From Streptomyces sp. 11x1 (GTDB lineage: Bacteria; Actinomycetota; Actinomycetes; Streptomycetales; Streptomycetaceae): a stretch of DNA of 64,000 bases. Positions 57,469-64,000 of the stretch are shown here, in pieces. Below the pieces are notes generated by a model, which saw nothing but the letters and a program-made list of their open reading frames with translations, searched no databases and was not told the DNA's origin. Made by a program: the position numbers and the translations under genes. Numbering within the stretch: position 1 is the stretch's first letter; each line of letters begins with the position of its first letter. The stretch spans positions 2,852,001 through 2,916,000 of the forward strand of contig NZ_CP122458.1 of assembly GCF_032598905.1 (NCBI RefSeq), read 5' to 3'.

Positions 57469-59616
57469 TCAGCCCCGCAGGTCCACCAGCAACGGCGGCG
57501 CGTGCTCGCCCCGCACGTTCGTCAGGGAGAGCACCGCGTGCCCGGGCGGCACCCCGTGCGCCAGTTCGGACGCGGACCAGCGTTCCCGCTCCACCTGCCG
57601 GACGGTGACGGCCCGGGCCGTGGGCGCGTGGCCGGTCATGACCCGGCGCAGCGCGTGCCAGGCCTTGCCCGCCGGGGAGTCGGCGATGATCTGCCGGTCG
57701 GTGACATCCCTGGCCTCGGTCCACTCCTTGCCCCACACTTCGGCGAAGTCCTGCCCGTCCCAGGGGGTGAGGCCGGACAGCGCCATCCGGCAGCCGGTGG
57801 CGCCGAGGAGCGGGCCGCGCAGCGGCCGGGGCACGTCGTCGAGGGTGCGCAGGGTGAGGACGGCCCCCGCGTTGGTGGACCGCAGCCGCTGGATGCCGCG
57901 TACGGCCTCAGGCGTGACCACGCCCGTGGCGTCGTCCAGCACGAGGCAGGCGAACAGCGACCGGTCCTCCCGGACGGCGACGCTCGCGGTGAACTGCGCG
58001 AGCACCAGCCGCGCCAGGATGCGCGAGGCGTCGGCGTGACCGCGTTCGGGGAGGTCGATCCGGACCCGTACGGGGTGGTCGAGGGCCCGCAGCGAGAAGG
58101 GCCGGGACTGGCCGGAGGTGTCGAAGAACGCGGCGAAGGCGGGCCGGTCGAGCAGGGCGACCCGGTCCGCCAGGACACTCCCGACGTCCCCGGGGTGTCC
58201 GAGCTGGCGTTCCCGCGCGTCCAGCTCCCGCAGCAGCGACTCCTGCCCGGCGTCCTGGAGGGCCGCGCGCAGCTCGCCCAGCGGGCCGGGGGCGCCGTCC
58301 AGCAGCTGCCGCAGCTGCGGCACCGACGGGAACCGCCCGTGCACCGCCCGGAAGGGGCCGAGCAACTGGGCGAGGACAGTGGTCGAGCGCCGGCTGTCGC
58401 CGCCGGGGTGCGGGTCGGCGAGATCACCGACGAGCGCCTCCGCGAGGACGGCCGCCGCCTCGTCGGGATCGGTGGTCCCGCCGTAGAGGTCGAGGTCGTA
58501 CACGGACTCCGGGTTCCCGATCCGCACGACGACGTCGTACGCGTCCGCCGGGCCGAGCCCCGCCCCCGCCGCGCCCACGACCACCACGGCGGCCCGCCCG
58601 GCGAGCGCGTGCAGACACAGCGACTCGGCGACGGGCCAGACGACACTGCCGGTCTTCCCCGACCCGGCGGGCCCGACGGCCAGCAGGGACGTGCCGAGCA
58701 GTTCGGGGCCGAGGGCGAGGCCCGTGCCCCGGTAGGCGTACGGGTTGCGCGGGTCGTCGACGGTGCCGCCGAGGCGGACCTGCCCGGTGACCAGGTCGTG
58801 CCTGGCGAGCCGGGTGGGCAGGTCCCGCTCCCCGGAGGGGTGCAGGCACGCGGCCGCCCCGTCCTTCAGCACGGCGCCGGTGAACGTCGCCAGACTGTGC
58901 CGGCCGCTGCGCACGCCCTGCCACGCCCGCATGATCCGCGCATGGTCCACGTCCCGCATCAGCCCGGCCCCGGCCTCGGCCACGAGCCGCTCGGCGGCCT
59001 CCCCGGCCCCGGCCTCCCGCAGCTGGTTCCACTGGGCGGGGTCGTCCTGGGGCGGCGGTACGACCTGCCGTTCCCGCGGCTGCCGCAGACGCGAGGCACC
59101 GTAACGGCGCCAGACCTCGCCCCAGCGGCCGAGCCGTCCCACGCCGATCATGATCGCCAGAGCGACGACCGCGTACCAGACGTAGCTGAGCACCACGGCG
59201 GAGTAGGAGTGGGCCGGCGCCCAGGAGTCCGGGATCATGGCGTAGAGCGGCACCAGCCACCAGCCGCCGAGGTAGCCGTTCCAGAGCAGGGACCAGATCA
59301 GCCAGCCGACGAGGAAGGCGATCAGGGCGCCGCCCAGCAATTGCCGGGCGGGGACGGTCTCCGGCTCCTCCTCCGGCCGCGGCCGGTGGCCGAACCGCCA
59401 CACTCCGGGGGCCGCGTCGGGCCGGGGCGTCCGCAGCCAGGACAGGAAGGCGTTCCCGTCCGGCCGGGGCGGCACGCCCGGCATTCCCGGTGCGCCCGGC
59501 GCCCCCGCGGGCATCGGCGGCACGGGAGGTGCGGCCGGCATCTCCGGCGACCCCGCCGGACGCGGCACAGGATTCGCATGTGTGCCCCGCGCGTCCCGCG
59601 TCCCGTCGCTGTTCAT
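57469..59616 (-). CDS. Membrane-anchored VirD4/TraG-like ATPase
   Basis: The start at 59616 is preceded by AGGGGG at 8-nt spacing; an upstream ATG (59652) lacks a site. The 715-residue protein has a Pro-rich N-terminus, three membrane segments (LLGGALIAFLVGWLIWSLLW, YLGGWWLVPLYAMI and VLSYVWYAVVALAIMIGVG), then a cytoplasmic P-loop ATPase with Walker A VGPAGSGKTGSV (~residue 328) and Walker B LFACLVLDDATG. The order resembles type IV coupling proteins and FtsK/HerA ATPases. No relaxase or other conjugation gene is near. It is probably a chromosomal DNA- or protein-translocation motor with an unknown substrate. It is divergent from gabT. Confidence 0.8.
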   Translation of the reverse strand: MNSDGTRDARGTHANPVPRPAGSPEMPAAPPVPPMPAGAPGAPGMPGVPPRPDGNAFLSWLRTPRPDAAPGVWRFGHRPRPEEEPETVPARQLLGGALIAFLVGWLIWSLLWNGYLGGWWLVPLYAMIPDSWAPAHSYSAVVLSYVWYAVVALAIMIGVGRLGRWGEVWRRYGASRLRQPRERQVVPPPQDDPAQWNQLREAGAGEAAERLVAEAGAGLMRDVDHARIMRAWQGVRSGRHSLATFTGAVLKDGAAACLHPSGERDLPTRLARHDLVTGQVRLGGTVDDPRNPYAYRGTGLALGPELLGTSLLAVGPAGSGKTGSVVWPVAESLCLHALAGRAAVVVVGAAGAGLGPADAYDVVVRIGNPESVYDLDLYGGTTDPDEAAAVLAEALVGDLADPHPGGDSRRSTTVLAQLLGPFRAVHGRFPSVPQLRQLLDGAPGPLGELRAALQDAGQESLLRELDARERQLGHPGDVGSVLADRVALLDRPAFAAFFDTSGQSRPFSLRALDHPVRVRIDLPERGHADASRILARLVLAQFTASVAVREDRSLFACLVLDDATGVVTPEAVRGIQRLRSTNAGAVLTLRTLDDVPRPLRGPLLGATGCRMALSGLTPWDGQDFAEVWGKEWTEARDVTDRQIIADSPAGKAWHALRRVMTGHAPTARAVTVRQVERERWSASELAHGVPPGHAVLSLTNVRGEHAPPLLVDLRG

Positions 59617-59687
59617 CGCGCTTGCCCCCTGACCAGCCGTTCCGTCCACCATCAGCGAGCCAATCTAACGCTCCCGCATGGGGAGTT

Positions 59688-59742
59688 CACCGTTTACGCG
59701 GCCGGGCGGACCCGCGTGCTCACCGTATTACGCGGCAGGGCG
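59688..59742. repeat. Imperfect direct repeat (CACCGTNTTACGCGGC...) before gabT
   Basis: Copies at 59688-59708 and 59721-59742 match except for one inserted base and one substitution; their starts are 33 bases apart, about three helical turns. Lying 146-200 bases upstream of gabT, in the region divergent from the TraG-like gene, they are candidate activator-binding sites. Confidence 0.6.
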
Positions 59743-59887
59743 CACACCCGTGCCCCCGTTCCTCCATGTCCAACCCGGACAAGACGAACACCCGACAACG
59801 CCCACATGGAGCATGCCCACCCACCGGCCGTCGCCCTAGCCTGCGAGAAAAGAAGCCAAGACGTCCGTACCATCCCAGGAGCCCCAC

Positions 59888-61222
59888 ATGAGCGCACTTC
59901 CCCAGGAGCGCCGCGTCGTCACCGCCATCCCCGGACCGAAGTCCCAGGAACTGCAGGCTCGCCGTGTCGCCGCCGTCGCGGCGGGCGTGGGGTCGGTGCT
60001 GCCCGTGTTCACCGCGCGCGCGGGCGGCGGCATCATCGAGGACGTCGACGGCAACCGGCTGATCGACTTCGGCTCGGGCATCGCCGTCACGAGCGTCGGC
60101 GCCAGCGCGGAGGCCGTGGTCCGCCGGGCGACCGCCCAGCTCCAGGACTTCACGCACACCTGTTTCATGGTCACGCCGTACGAGGGCTACGTCGCGGTCG
60201 CCGAGGCCCTCGCCGAGCTGACCCCGGGCGACCACGCCAAGAAGTCCGCGCTGTTCAACAGCGGCGCCGAGGCCGTCGAGAACGCCGTGAAGATCGCCCG
60301 GTCGTACACCAGGCGCCAGGCCGTGGTCGTGTTCGACCACGGCTACCACGGCCGCACCAACCTCACGATGGCGCTGACCGCGAAGAACATGCCGTACAAG
60401 CACGGCTTCGGCCCGTTCGCGCCCGAGGTGTACCGCGTGCCCGTCGCCTACGGCTACCGCTGGCCCACCGGTCCGGAGAACGCGGGCCCGGAGGCCGCCG
60501 CGCAGGCGATCGACCAGATCGCCAAGCAGGTCGGCGCGGAGAACGTGGCCGCGATCATCATCGAGCCGGTGCTGGGCGAGGGCGGCTTCATCGAGCCGGC
60601 CAAGGGCTTCCTGCCCGCGATCAGCAAGTTCGCCTCCGACCACGGCATCGTCTTCGTGGCCGACGAGATCCAGTCCGGCTTCTGCCGCACCGGGCAGTGG
60701 TTCGCGTGCGAGGACGAGGGCATCGTGCCGGACCTGATCACCACCGCCAAGGGCATCGCCGGCGGTCTCCCGCTCGCCGCCGTCACCGGCCGCGCGGAGA
60801 TCATGGACGCGGCGCACGCGGGCGGCCTGGGCGGCACCTACGGCGGCAACCCCGTCGCCTGCGCGGGCGCCCTCGGCTCGATCGAGACGATGAAGGAGCT
60901 CGACCTCAACACCCGAGCGAAGAACATCGAGGCGACCATGAAGGCGCGCCTGACCGCCATGGCCGAGAAGTTCGACGTCATCGGTGACATCCGCGGCCGC
61001 GGCGCCATGATCGCCATCGAGCTGGTCAAGGACCGTACGACGAAGGAGCCGAACCCCGAGGCGACCGCCGCGCTCGCCAAGGCGTGCCACCAGGAGGGAC
61101 TGCTGGTCCTGACCTGTGGCACGTACGGCAACGTGCTGCGCTTCCTGCCGCCGCTCGTCATCGGCGACGACCTCCTGAACGAGGGCCTCGACATCATCGA
61201 GCAGGCGTTCACCCGCATCTGA
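59888..61222 (+). CDS. gabT: 4-aminobutyrate (GABA) aminotransferase
   Basis: The 444-residue class III PLP-dependent enzyme transfers the amino group of GABA to 2-oxoglutarate, giving succinate semialdehyde. The PLP Lys is Lys288 in LITTAKGIAGGLPLAAV; the cofactor-binding Asp is in FVADEIQSGFCRTG. FNSGAEAVENAVKIARSYTRRQAV and FDHGYHGRTNLTMALTAK are typical GabT blocks. AGGAG lies about 9 bases before the ATG. It is divergent from the TraG-like gene and near pucR, an aldehyde dehydrogenase and an amine oxidase, consistent with GABA/polyamine breakdown. Confidence 0.94.
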   Translation: MSALPQERRVVTAIPGPKSQELQARRVAAVAAGVGSVLPVFTARAGGGIIEDVDGNRLIDFGSGIAVTSVGASAEAVVRRATAQLQDFTHTCFMVTPYEGYVAVAEALAELTPGDHAKKSALFNSGAEAVENAVKIARSYTRRQAVVVFDHGYHGRTNLTMALTAKNMPYKHGFGPFAPEVYRVPVAYGYRWPTGPENAGPEAAAQAIDQIAKQVGAENVAAIIIEPVLGEGGFIEPAKGFLPAISKFASDHGIVFVADEIQSGFCRTGQWFACEDEGIVPDLITTAKGIAGGLPLAAVTGRAEIMDAAHAGGLGGTYGGNPVACAGALGSIETMKELDLNTRAKNIEATMKARLTAMAEKFDVIGDIRGRGAMIAIELVKDRTTKEPNPEATAALAKACHQEGLLVLTCGTYGNVLRFLPPLVIGDDLLNEGLDIIEQAFTRI

Positions 61223-61449
61223 CACACGTCCGAGAGGGCCGGACACCTGCGCGGGAGCCCGTTCTCCGCACGGCGCTCGCATACGGAATCCCCCATCCGT
61301 CCCCGACGTCCCACGCTTCCCGGAACCGGAATCCGAGCCCGGATTCCGGCCCCTGTGGACAAGCGTCAGAGGGCGTGAAGAAGGTGTGCAAGGTGCATGT
61401 CGGGTCGCGATTCCACCTGTCCTCGCCGCTCTCGCTGCCGTAGGTTCAG

Positions 61450-62304
61450 ATGCAGATGAGAGATACACCCCACCCACAGGGGACTGTGGGTGACACCGGG
61501 TCGGGGCCTCCCCAGCTTCGCCCTGGTCGTGCCCTCGCGCACACACTCGGAGCTTCCGGCTCCGGATCTCCTCACCGATCGGATGGCCGCCCGCCCCAAA
61601 CCCCCCGGGGCGTGCGGCACACCGATCCGGACGGCCGTCCTCGAACCACCCCCCCTGTTCGAGGACGGCCGACCACCCCCTCGGGCCGCAGCGCCGCCCG
61701 CCTCCTCCTTCTCGGCGGCGCCCCGGCCCTTCTCTTCGCGCTGATCACCTGGCAGGTCCTCGCGCGCGGCCCACTGGCCCGCCTGGACGAACGCCTCAGC
61801 GACTCGCTCGTCCACCGGGGAGCCCCCACGCAGTTCCTCGCCGACCTCGGCAACGTCACGGTCGCCGTCCCGGCCCTCGCCCTGGTGGTCCTGTTCGTCG
61901 CGTGGCGGGCGCGTGCCACCGGTCGGGACCGCTGGTGGCGGCCGTCCGCCGCCGCGGCCCTCCTGATGGCCGCCGTACCCCTGTGGGTCGTCCCGCTGAA
62001 GGAGCTCATCGCCCGGTCCGGCCCGCCGATCATGGGCCCTGGGACGGGTTTCTACCCCTCCGGCCACACCGCGACCGCCTCGGTCGCGTACGGCTCCGCC
62101 GTCCTGCTGCTGTGGCCCTGGCTGCGTGGCACCCTCGCGCGCCTCGCGGCCGTCGCCGTCGCGGTCGTCGTGAACATCGGGGTCGGCTTCGGGCTGGTCC
62201 GGCAGGGCTACCACTGGCCGCTCGACGTGGTGGCGAGCTGGTGTGTGTGCACGCTGCTGCTCTCCTCGCTGTGGTTCGGGGTGCGGCGCCGCCGTCCCGG
62301 GTGA
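61450..62304 (+). CDS. PAP2 superfamily membrane phosphatase
   Basis: The 284-residue protein has a disordered Pro/Arg-rich N-terminus of about 80 residues, then five or six membrane helices. PAP2 signatures are KELIARSGPP (motif 1), YPSGHTATASVAYG (motif 2) and VRQGYHWPLDVVASW (motif 3) containing the catalytic His and its Asp partner; motif 1 is slightly unusual in having SGPP where RP is common. Members dephosphorylate phosphatidate, undecaprenyl diphosphate or related lipids at the membrane surface. The start is uncertain because several in-frame ATGs lie before the first helix. Confidence 0.86.
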   Translation: MQMRDTPHPQGTVGDTGSGPPQLRPGRALAHTLGASGSGSPHRSDGRPPQTPRGVRHTDPDGRPRTTPPVRGRPTTPSGRSAARLLLLGGAPALLFALITWQVLARGPLARLDERLSDSLVHRGAPTQFLADLGNVTVAVPALALVVLFVAWRARATGRDRWWRPSAAAALLMAAVPLWVVPLKELIARSGPPIMGPGTGFYPSGHTATASVAYGSAVLLLWPWLRGTLARLAAVAVAVVVNIGVGFGLVRQGYHWPLDVVASWCVCTLLLSSLWFGVRRRRPG

Positions 62305-62322
62305 CGTGCGCGCTCCGTTCGC

Positions 62323-62366
62323 CACTTGTGGGTCAGATCGACTCGACACTCGTGGGTCAGTTCGAC
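62323..62366. repeat. 24-bp-period direct repeat
   Basis: CACTTGTGGGTCAGATCGAC (62323-62342) and CACTCGTGGGTCAGTTCGAC (62347-62366) match at 18 of 20 bases, just after the PAP2 gene. The function is unknown. Confidence 0.65.
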
Positions 62367-62480
62367 GCCCGTTCGACATCTGTTCGGTGTCCGCTTTCGC
62401 GTCGGCCGCACGGGCGGCCGACGAGAGCGGGTGCGGCCGGCGGACGGCCGCTCGTCACGACACGGGGCGGTCGGCCCCGG

Positions 62481-62933
62481 CTACCGGTCCTCGTCCCTCG
62501 CCAGGCTCGCCGCCGCCTCGTGCATGGCCAGTTCGAGGAGAGCCGGGTCGGTGAGGGTGCCGCTGCCGTCCGGTGGGACCAGCCAGCGGACGCCGCCGGT
62601 CTGCCGGCCCGGGTACGGCACCACGATCCAGGTGCCGCCGCCCGCGCTGCGCACCCCCGTGCCCAGCCACCGGGAGGCCGTGCCCGGTGGTACGAAGAAC
62701 CCCATGCGGTCGTCGCCGAAGTCGGCGAGCACGGGCCCCGGTCGATCGATGATGCGGGTCAGGACATCGAGCGTGGGATAGCCGAGTTCACCCGGCAGGA
62801 TCAGCACGTCCCAGGCCCTGCCGGCCGGAAGCAGGGCGACCCCCAGGGGGTTGCGCTCCCACTCCCAGCGGCAGGCCTCGGGGTCCGGTGACACGGATGC
62901 CAGCCACTCGACCGCCGTCTTGGCCCCAGTCAT
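62481..62933 (-). CDS. Hypothetical protein, possible primase/polymerase N-terminal-like fold
   Basis: The start at 62933 (MTGAKTAVEWLASVSPDPEAC) has GGAAGG upstream; an in-frame start at 63086 adds 51 unlikely residues. The 150-residue protein has WERNPLGVALLPAGRAWDVLILPGELGYPTLDVLTRIIDRPGPVLADFGDDRMGFFVPPG, a pattern faintly like the N-terminal part of the bifunctional DNA primase/polymerase domain seen in small Streptomyces proteins. The metal-binding acids needed for polymerase activity cannot be assigned, so I call it of unknown function. It lies on the minus strand, 201 bases after the amine oxidase gene. Confidence 0.72.
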   Translation of the reverse strand: MTGAKTAVEWLASVSPDPEACRWEWERNPLGVALLPAGRAWDVLILPGELGYPTLDVLTRIIDRPGPVLADFGDDRMGFFVPPGTASRWLGTGVRSAGGGTWIVVPYPGRQTGGVRWLVPPDGSGTLTDPALLELAMHEAAASLARDEDR

Positions 62934-63134
62934 GACAGGGACCTTCCTCTCTCTAGAGCTCCTGCGGACGCGGTTTCGCGTCAGGAGCACAGACAGAGGT
63001 TCCGGCCGGGCATTACGCGGGTTCTGGCGATTTCTTGGTGGTGAATGGCGTAAGGCGGTCGGGCAGGGCGCACGCCTGTCGATCACGAGTGCGCCCGCAC
63101 GCCCTGTCGACCACGGGTTCCGGTGCCCGCGCCC

Positions 63135-64000
63135 TCAGCTGTCGAAGCCCAGCCCGAGCCGGTCCATGGCCTTCAGCCACAGGTTGCGGCGGCCCGCGTG
63201 GGAGTCGGCGCGGGCCAGCGACCACTTGGTGAGAGCGATACCGGTCCAGGCGAACGGCTCCGGCGGGAAGGGCAGCGGCTTCTTGCGCACCATCTCCAGC
63301 TCGGTGCGCTCCGTGCGCTCCCCCGCGAGGAGGTCCAGCATGACGTCCGCGCCGAACCTGGTGGCCCCCACGCCGAGCCCGGTGTAGCCGGCCGCGTAGG
63401 CGACTCTGCCCTGGTGGGCGGTGCCGTAGAACGCGGAGAAGCGGGAGCAGGTGTCGATGGCGCCGCCCCAGGCGTGGGTGAAGCGAACGCCCTCCAGCTG
63501 CGGGAAGCAGGCGAAGAAGTGGCCGGCCAGCTTGGCGTACGTCTCCGGCCGGTCGTCGTACTCGGCGCGCACCCGGCCGCCGTACTGGTAGACCGCGTCG
63601 TAGCCGCCCCAGAGGATCCGGTTGTCGGCGCTGAGCCGGAAGTAGTGGAACTGGTTGGCCGAGTCCCCGAGCCCCTGCCGGTTCTTCCAGCCGATCGACG
63701 CCAGCTGGTCGGCGGTGAGCGGCTCGGTCATCAGGGCGTAGTCGTAGACGGGGACGGTGTACGCGCGGACGCGCTTGACCAGGCTGGGGAAGATGTTGGT
63801 GCCGAGCGCCACCTGCCGGGTACGGACCTGGCCGTAGGGGGTGCGGACTGCCATGCCGGCGCCGTACGCCTTCAGGTTCAGCGCGGGCGTGTGCTCGTAG
63901 ACCCGGACGCCGAGGTTCAGGCAGGCCCGCTTGAGGCCCCAGGCGAGCTTGGCGGGGTGCAGCATGGCCACGCCCCGGCGGTCGTGCAGGCCCGCCTCGA
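63135..64000 (-). CDS. FAD-dependent amine oxidoreductase (DAO family), 5'-truncated by window edge
   Basis: The frame runs open to base 64000 (upstream codons read EAGLHDRRGVAMLHPAKLAWGLKRAC), so the N-terminus with the FAD-binding GxGxxG lies outside the window. The visible ~288 residues carry DAO-family blocks: substrate-domain LGTNIFPSLVKRVRAYTVPVYDYALMTEPL, FRLSADNRILWGGYD and the C-terminal FAD-binding segment VAYAAGYTGLGVGATRFGADVMLDLL. It resembles gamma-glutamylputrescine oxidase/PuuB-type enzymes. With gabT and the aldehyde dehydrogenase nearby it may oxidise glutamylated polyamines; that assignment is inference. What lies upstream is not visible. Confidence 0.85.
   Translation of the reverse strand, partial: EAGLHDRRGVAMLHPAKLAWGLKRACLNLGVRVYEHTPALNLKAYGAGMAVRTPYGQVRTRQVALGTNIFPSLVKRVRAYTVPVYDYALMTEPLTADQLASIGWKNRQGLGDSANQFHYFRLSADNRILWGGYDAVYQYGGRVRAEYDDRPETYAKLAGHFFACFPQLEGVRFTHAWGGAIDTCSRFSAFYGTAHQGRVAYAAGYTGLGVGATRFGADVMLDLLAGERTERTELEMVRKKPLPFPPEPFAWTGIALTKWSLARADSHAGRRNLWLKAMDRLGLGFDS

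Noticed and set aside
57082..60987. 1301-codon plus-strand frame spanning pucR, the TraG-like gene and gabT
   Set aside because: It crosses three recognisable genes and is a shadow in each.
57469..64000. Conjugative element or novel defence island around the TraG-like ATPase
   Set aside because: The neighbours (gabT, pucR, PAP2) are ordinary chromosomal genes and no relaxase, restriction enzyme or toxin-antitoxin pair is present.

Overview
The window is high-GC actinomycete DNA and almost certainly comes from a Streptomyces chromosome. The codon third positions are GC-rich. The gene order rimP-nusA-ylxR-infB-ylxP-rbfA-truB followed by ribF, then proS, ispG-rseP-dxr, and later pucR-gabT, matches the core arrangement I recall from S. 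coelicolor (about SCO5717 down to SCO5671). Family assignments come from motif recognition alone; no database search was run.

Layout. (1) 1-11 kb: the 3' part of a MinD/ParA-like ATPase gene converges on ribF across a perfect hairpin. Next come a very large degenerate trypsin-like/P-loop NTPase protein, truB, rbfA and a DUF503 gene. (2) 11-16.3 kb: the infB-ylxR-nusA-rimP translation/transcription operon on the minus strand. (3) 16.6-18.6 kb: a divergent plus-strand trio of a lipoprotein, a DUF4439 ferritin-like protein and a kinase-fold protein lacking its catalytic residues. (4) 18.7-26.1 kb: proS, two GNAT acetyltransferases, ispG, rseP and dxr. (5) 26.3-28.4 kb: a small secreted lamin-tail protein, an intact IS630-type insertion that has landed in its stop codon, and about 460 bases of non-coding inverted-repeat debris. 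(6) 28.4-30.3 kb: an acyl-CoA dehydrogenase.

(7) 30.5-52 kb is the accessory part and looks like a xyloglucan (hemicellulose) utilisation locus. It has a LacI-family regulator, a GH31 alpha-xylosidase-like enzyme, a secreted clan GH-A-like protein with CBM35-type modules, a secreted GH12 endoglucanase, a GH42 beta-galactosidase, a secreted GH74 xyloglucanase-like enzyme, an LplABC-type sugar importer without its own ATPase, and a GH3 beta-glucosidase-like enzyme. A perfect 14-bp palindrome, TCGAAGCGCTTCGA, occurs once before lacI and twice in the divergent importer/GH3 promoter region. This ties both ends of the locus to one regulator. Secreted GH74/GH12 would cut the backbone, the importer would take up oligosaccharides, and cytoplasmic GH31, GH42 and GH3 would strip xylose, galactose and glucose. 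An AI-2E-type membrane protein and a sulfotransferase interrupt the locus. At 39.20-39.57 kb the last codons of a sugar permease abut the 3' end of a GH36-like alpha-galactosidase gene, which looks like a deletion scar.

(8) 52-64 kb: a catabolic/regulatory block with an aldehyde dehydrogenase, a DUF1772/TetR divergent pair with CTAGC-type operators, a PucR regulator, a VirD4/TraG-like ATPase, gabT (4-aminobutyrate aminotransferase), a PAP2 phosphatase, a small unknown protein, and the 3' part of an FAD-dependent amine oxidase gene running off the right edge. Aldehyde dehydrogenase, PucR, GabT and the oxidase fit polyamine/GABA breakdown. No rRNA, tRNA, CRISPR or prophage was seen.
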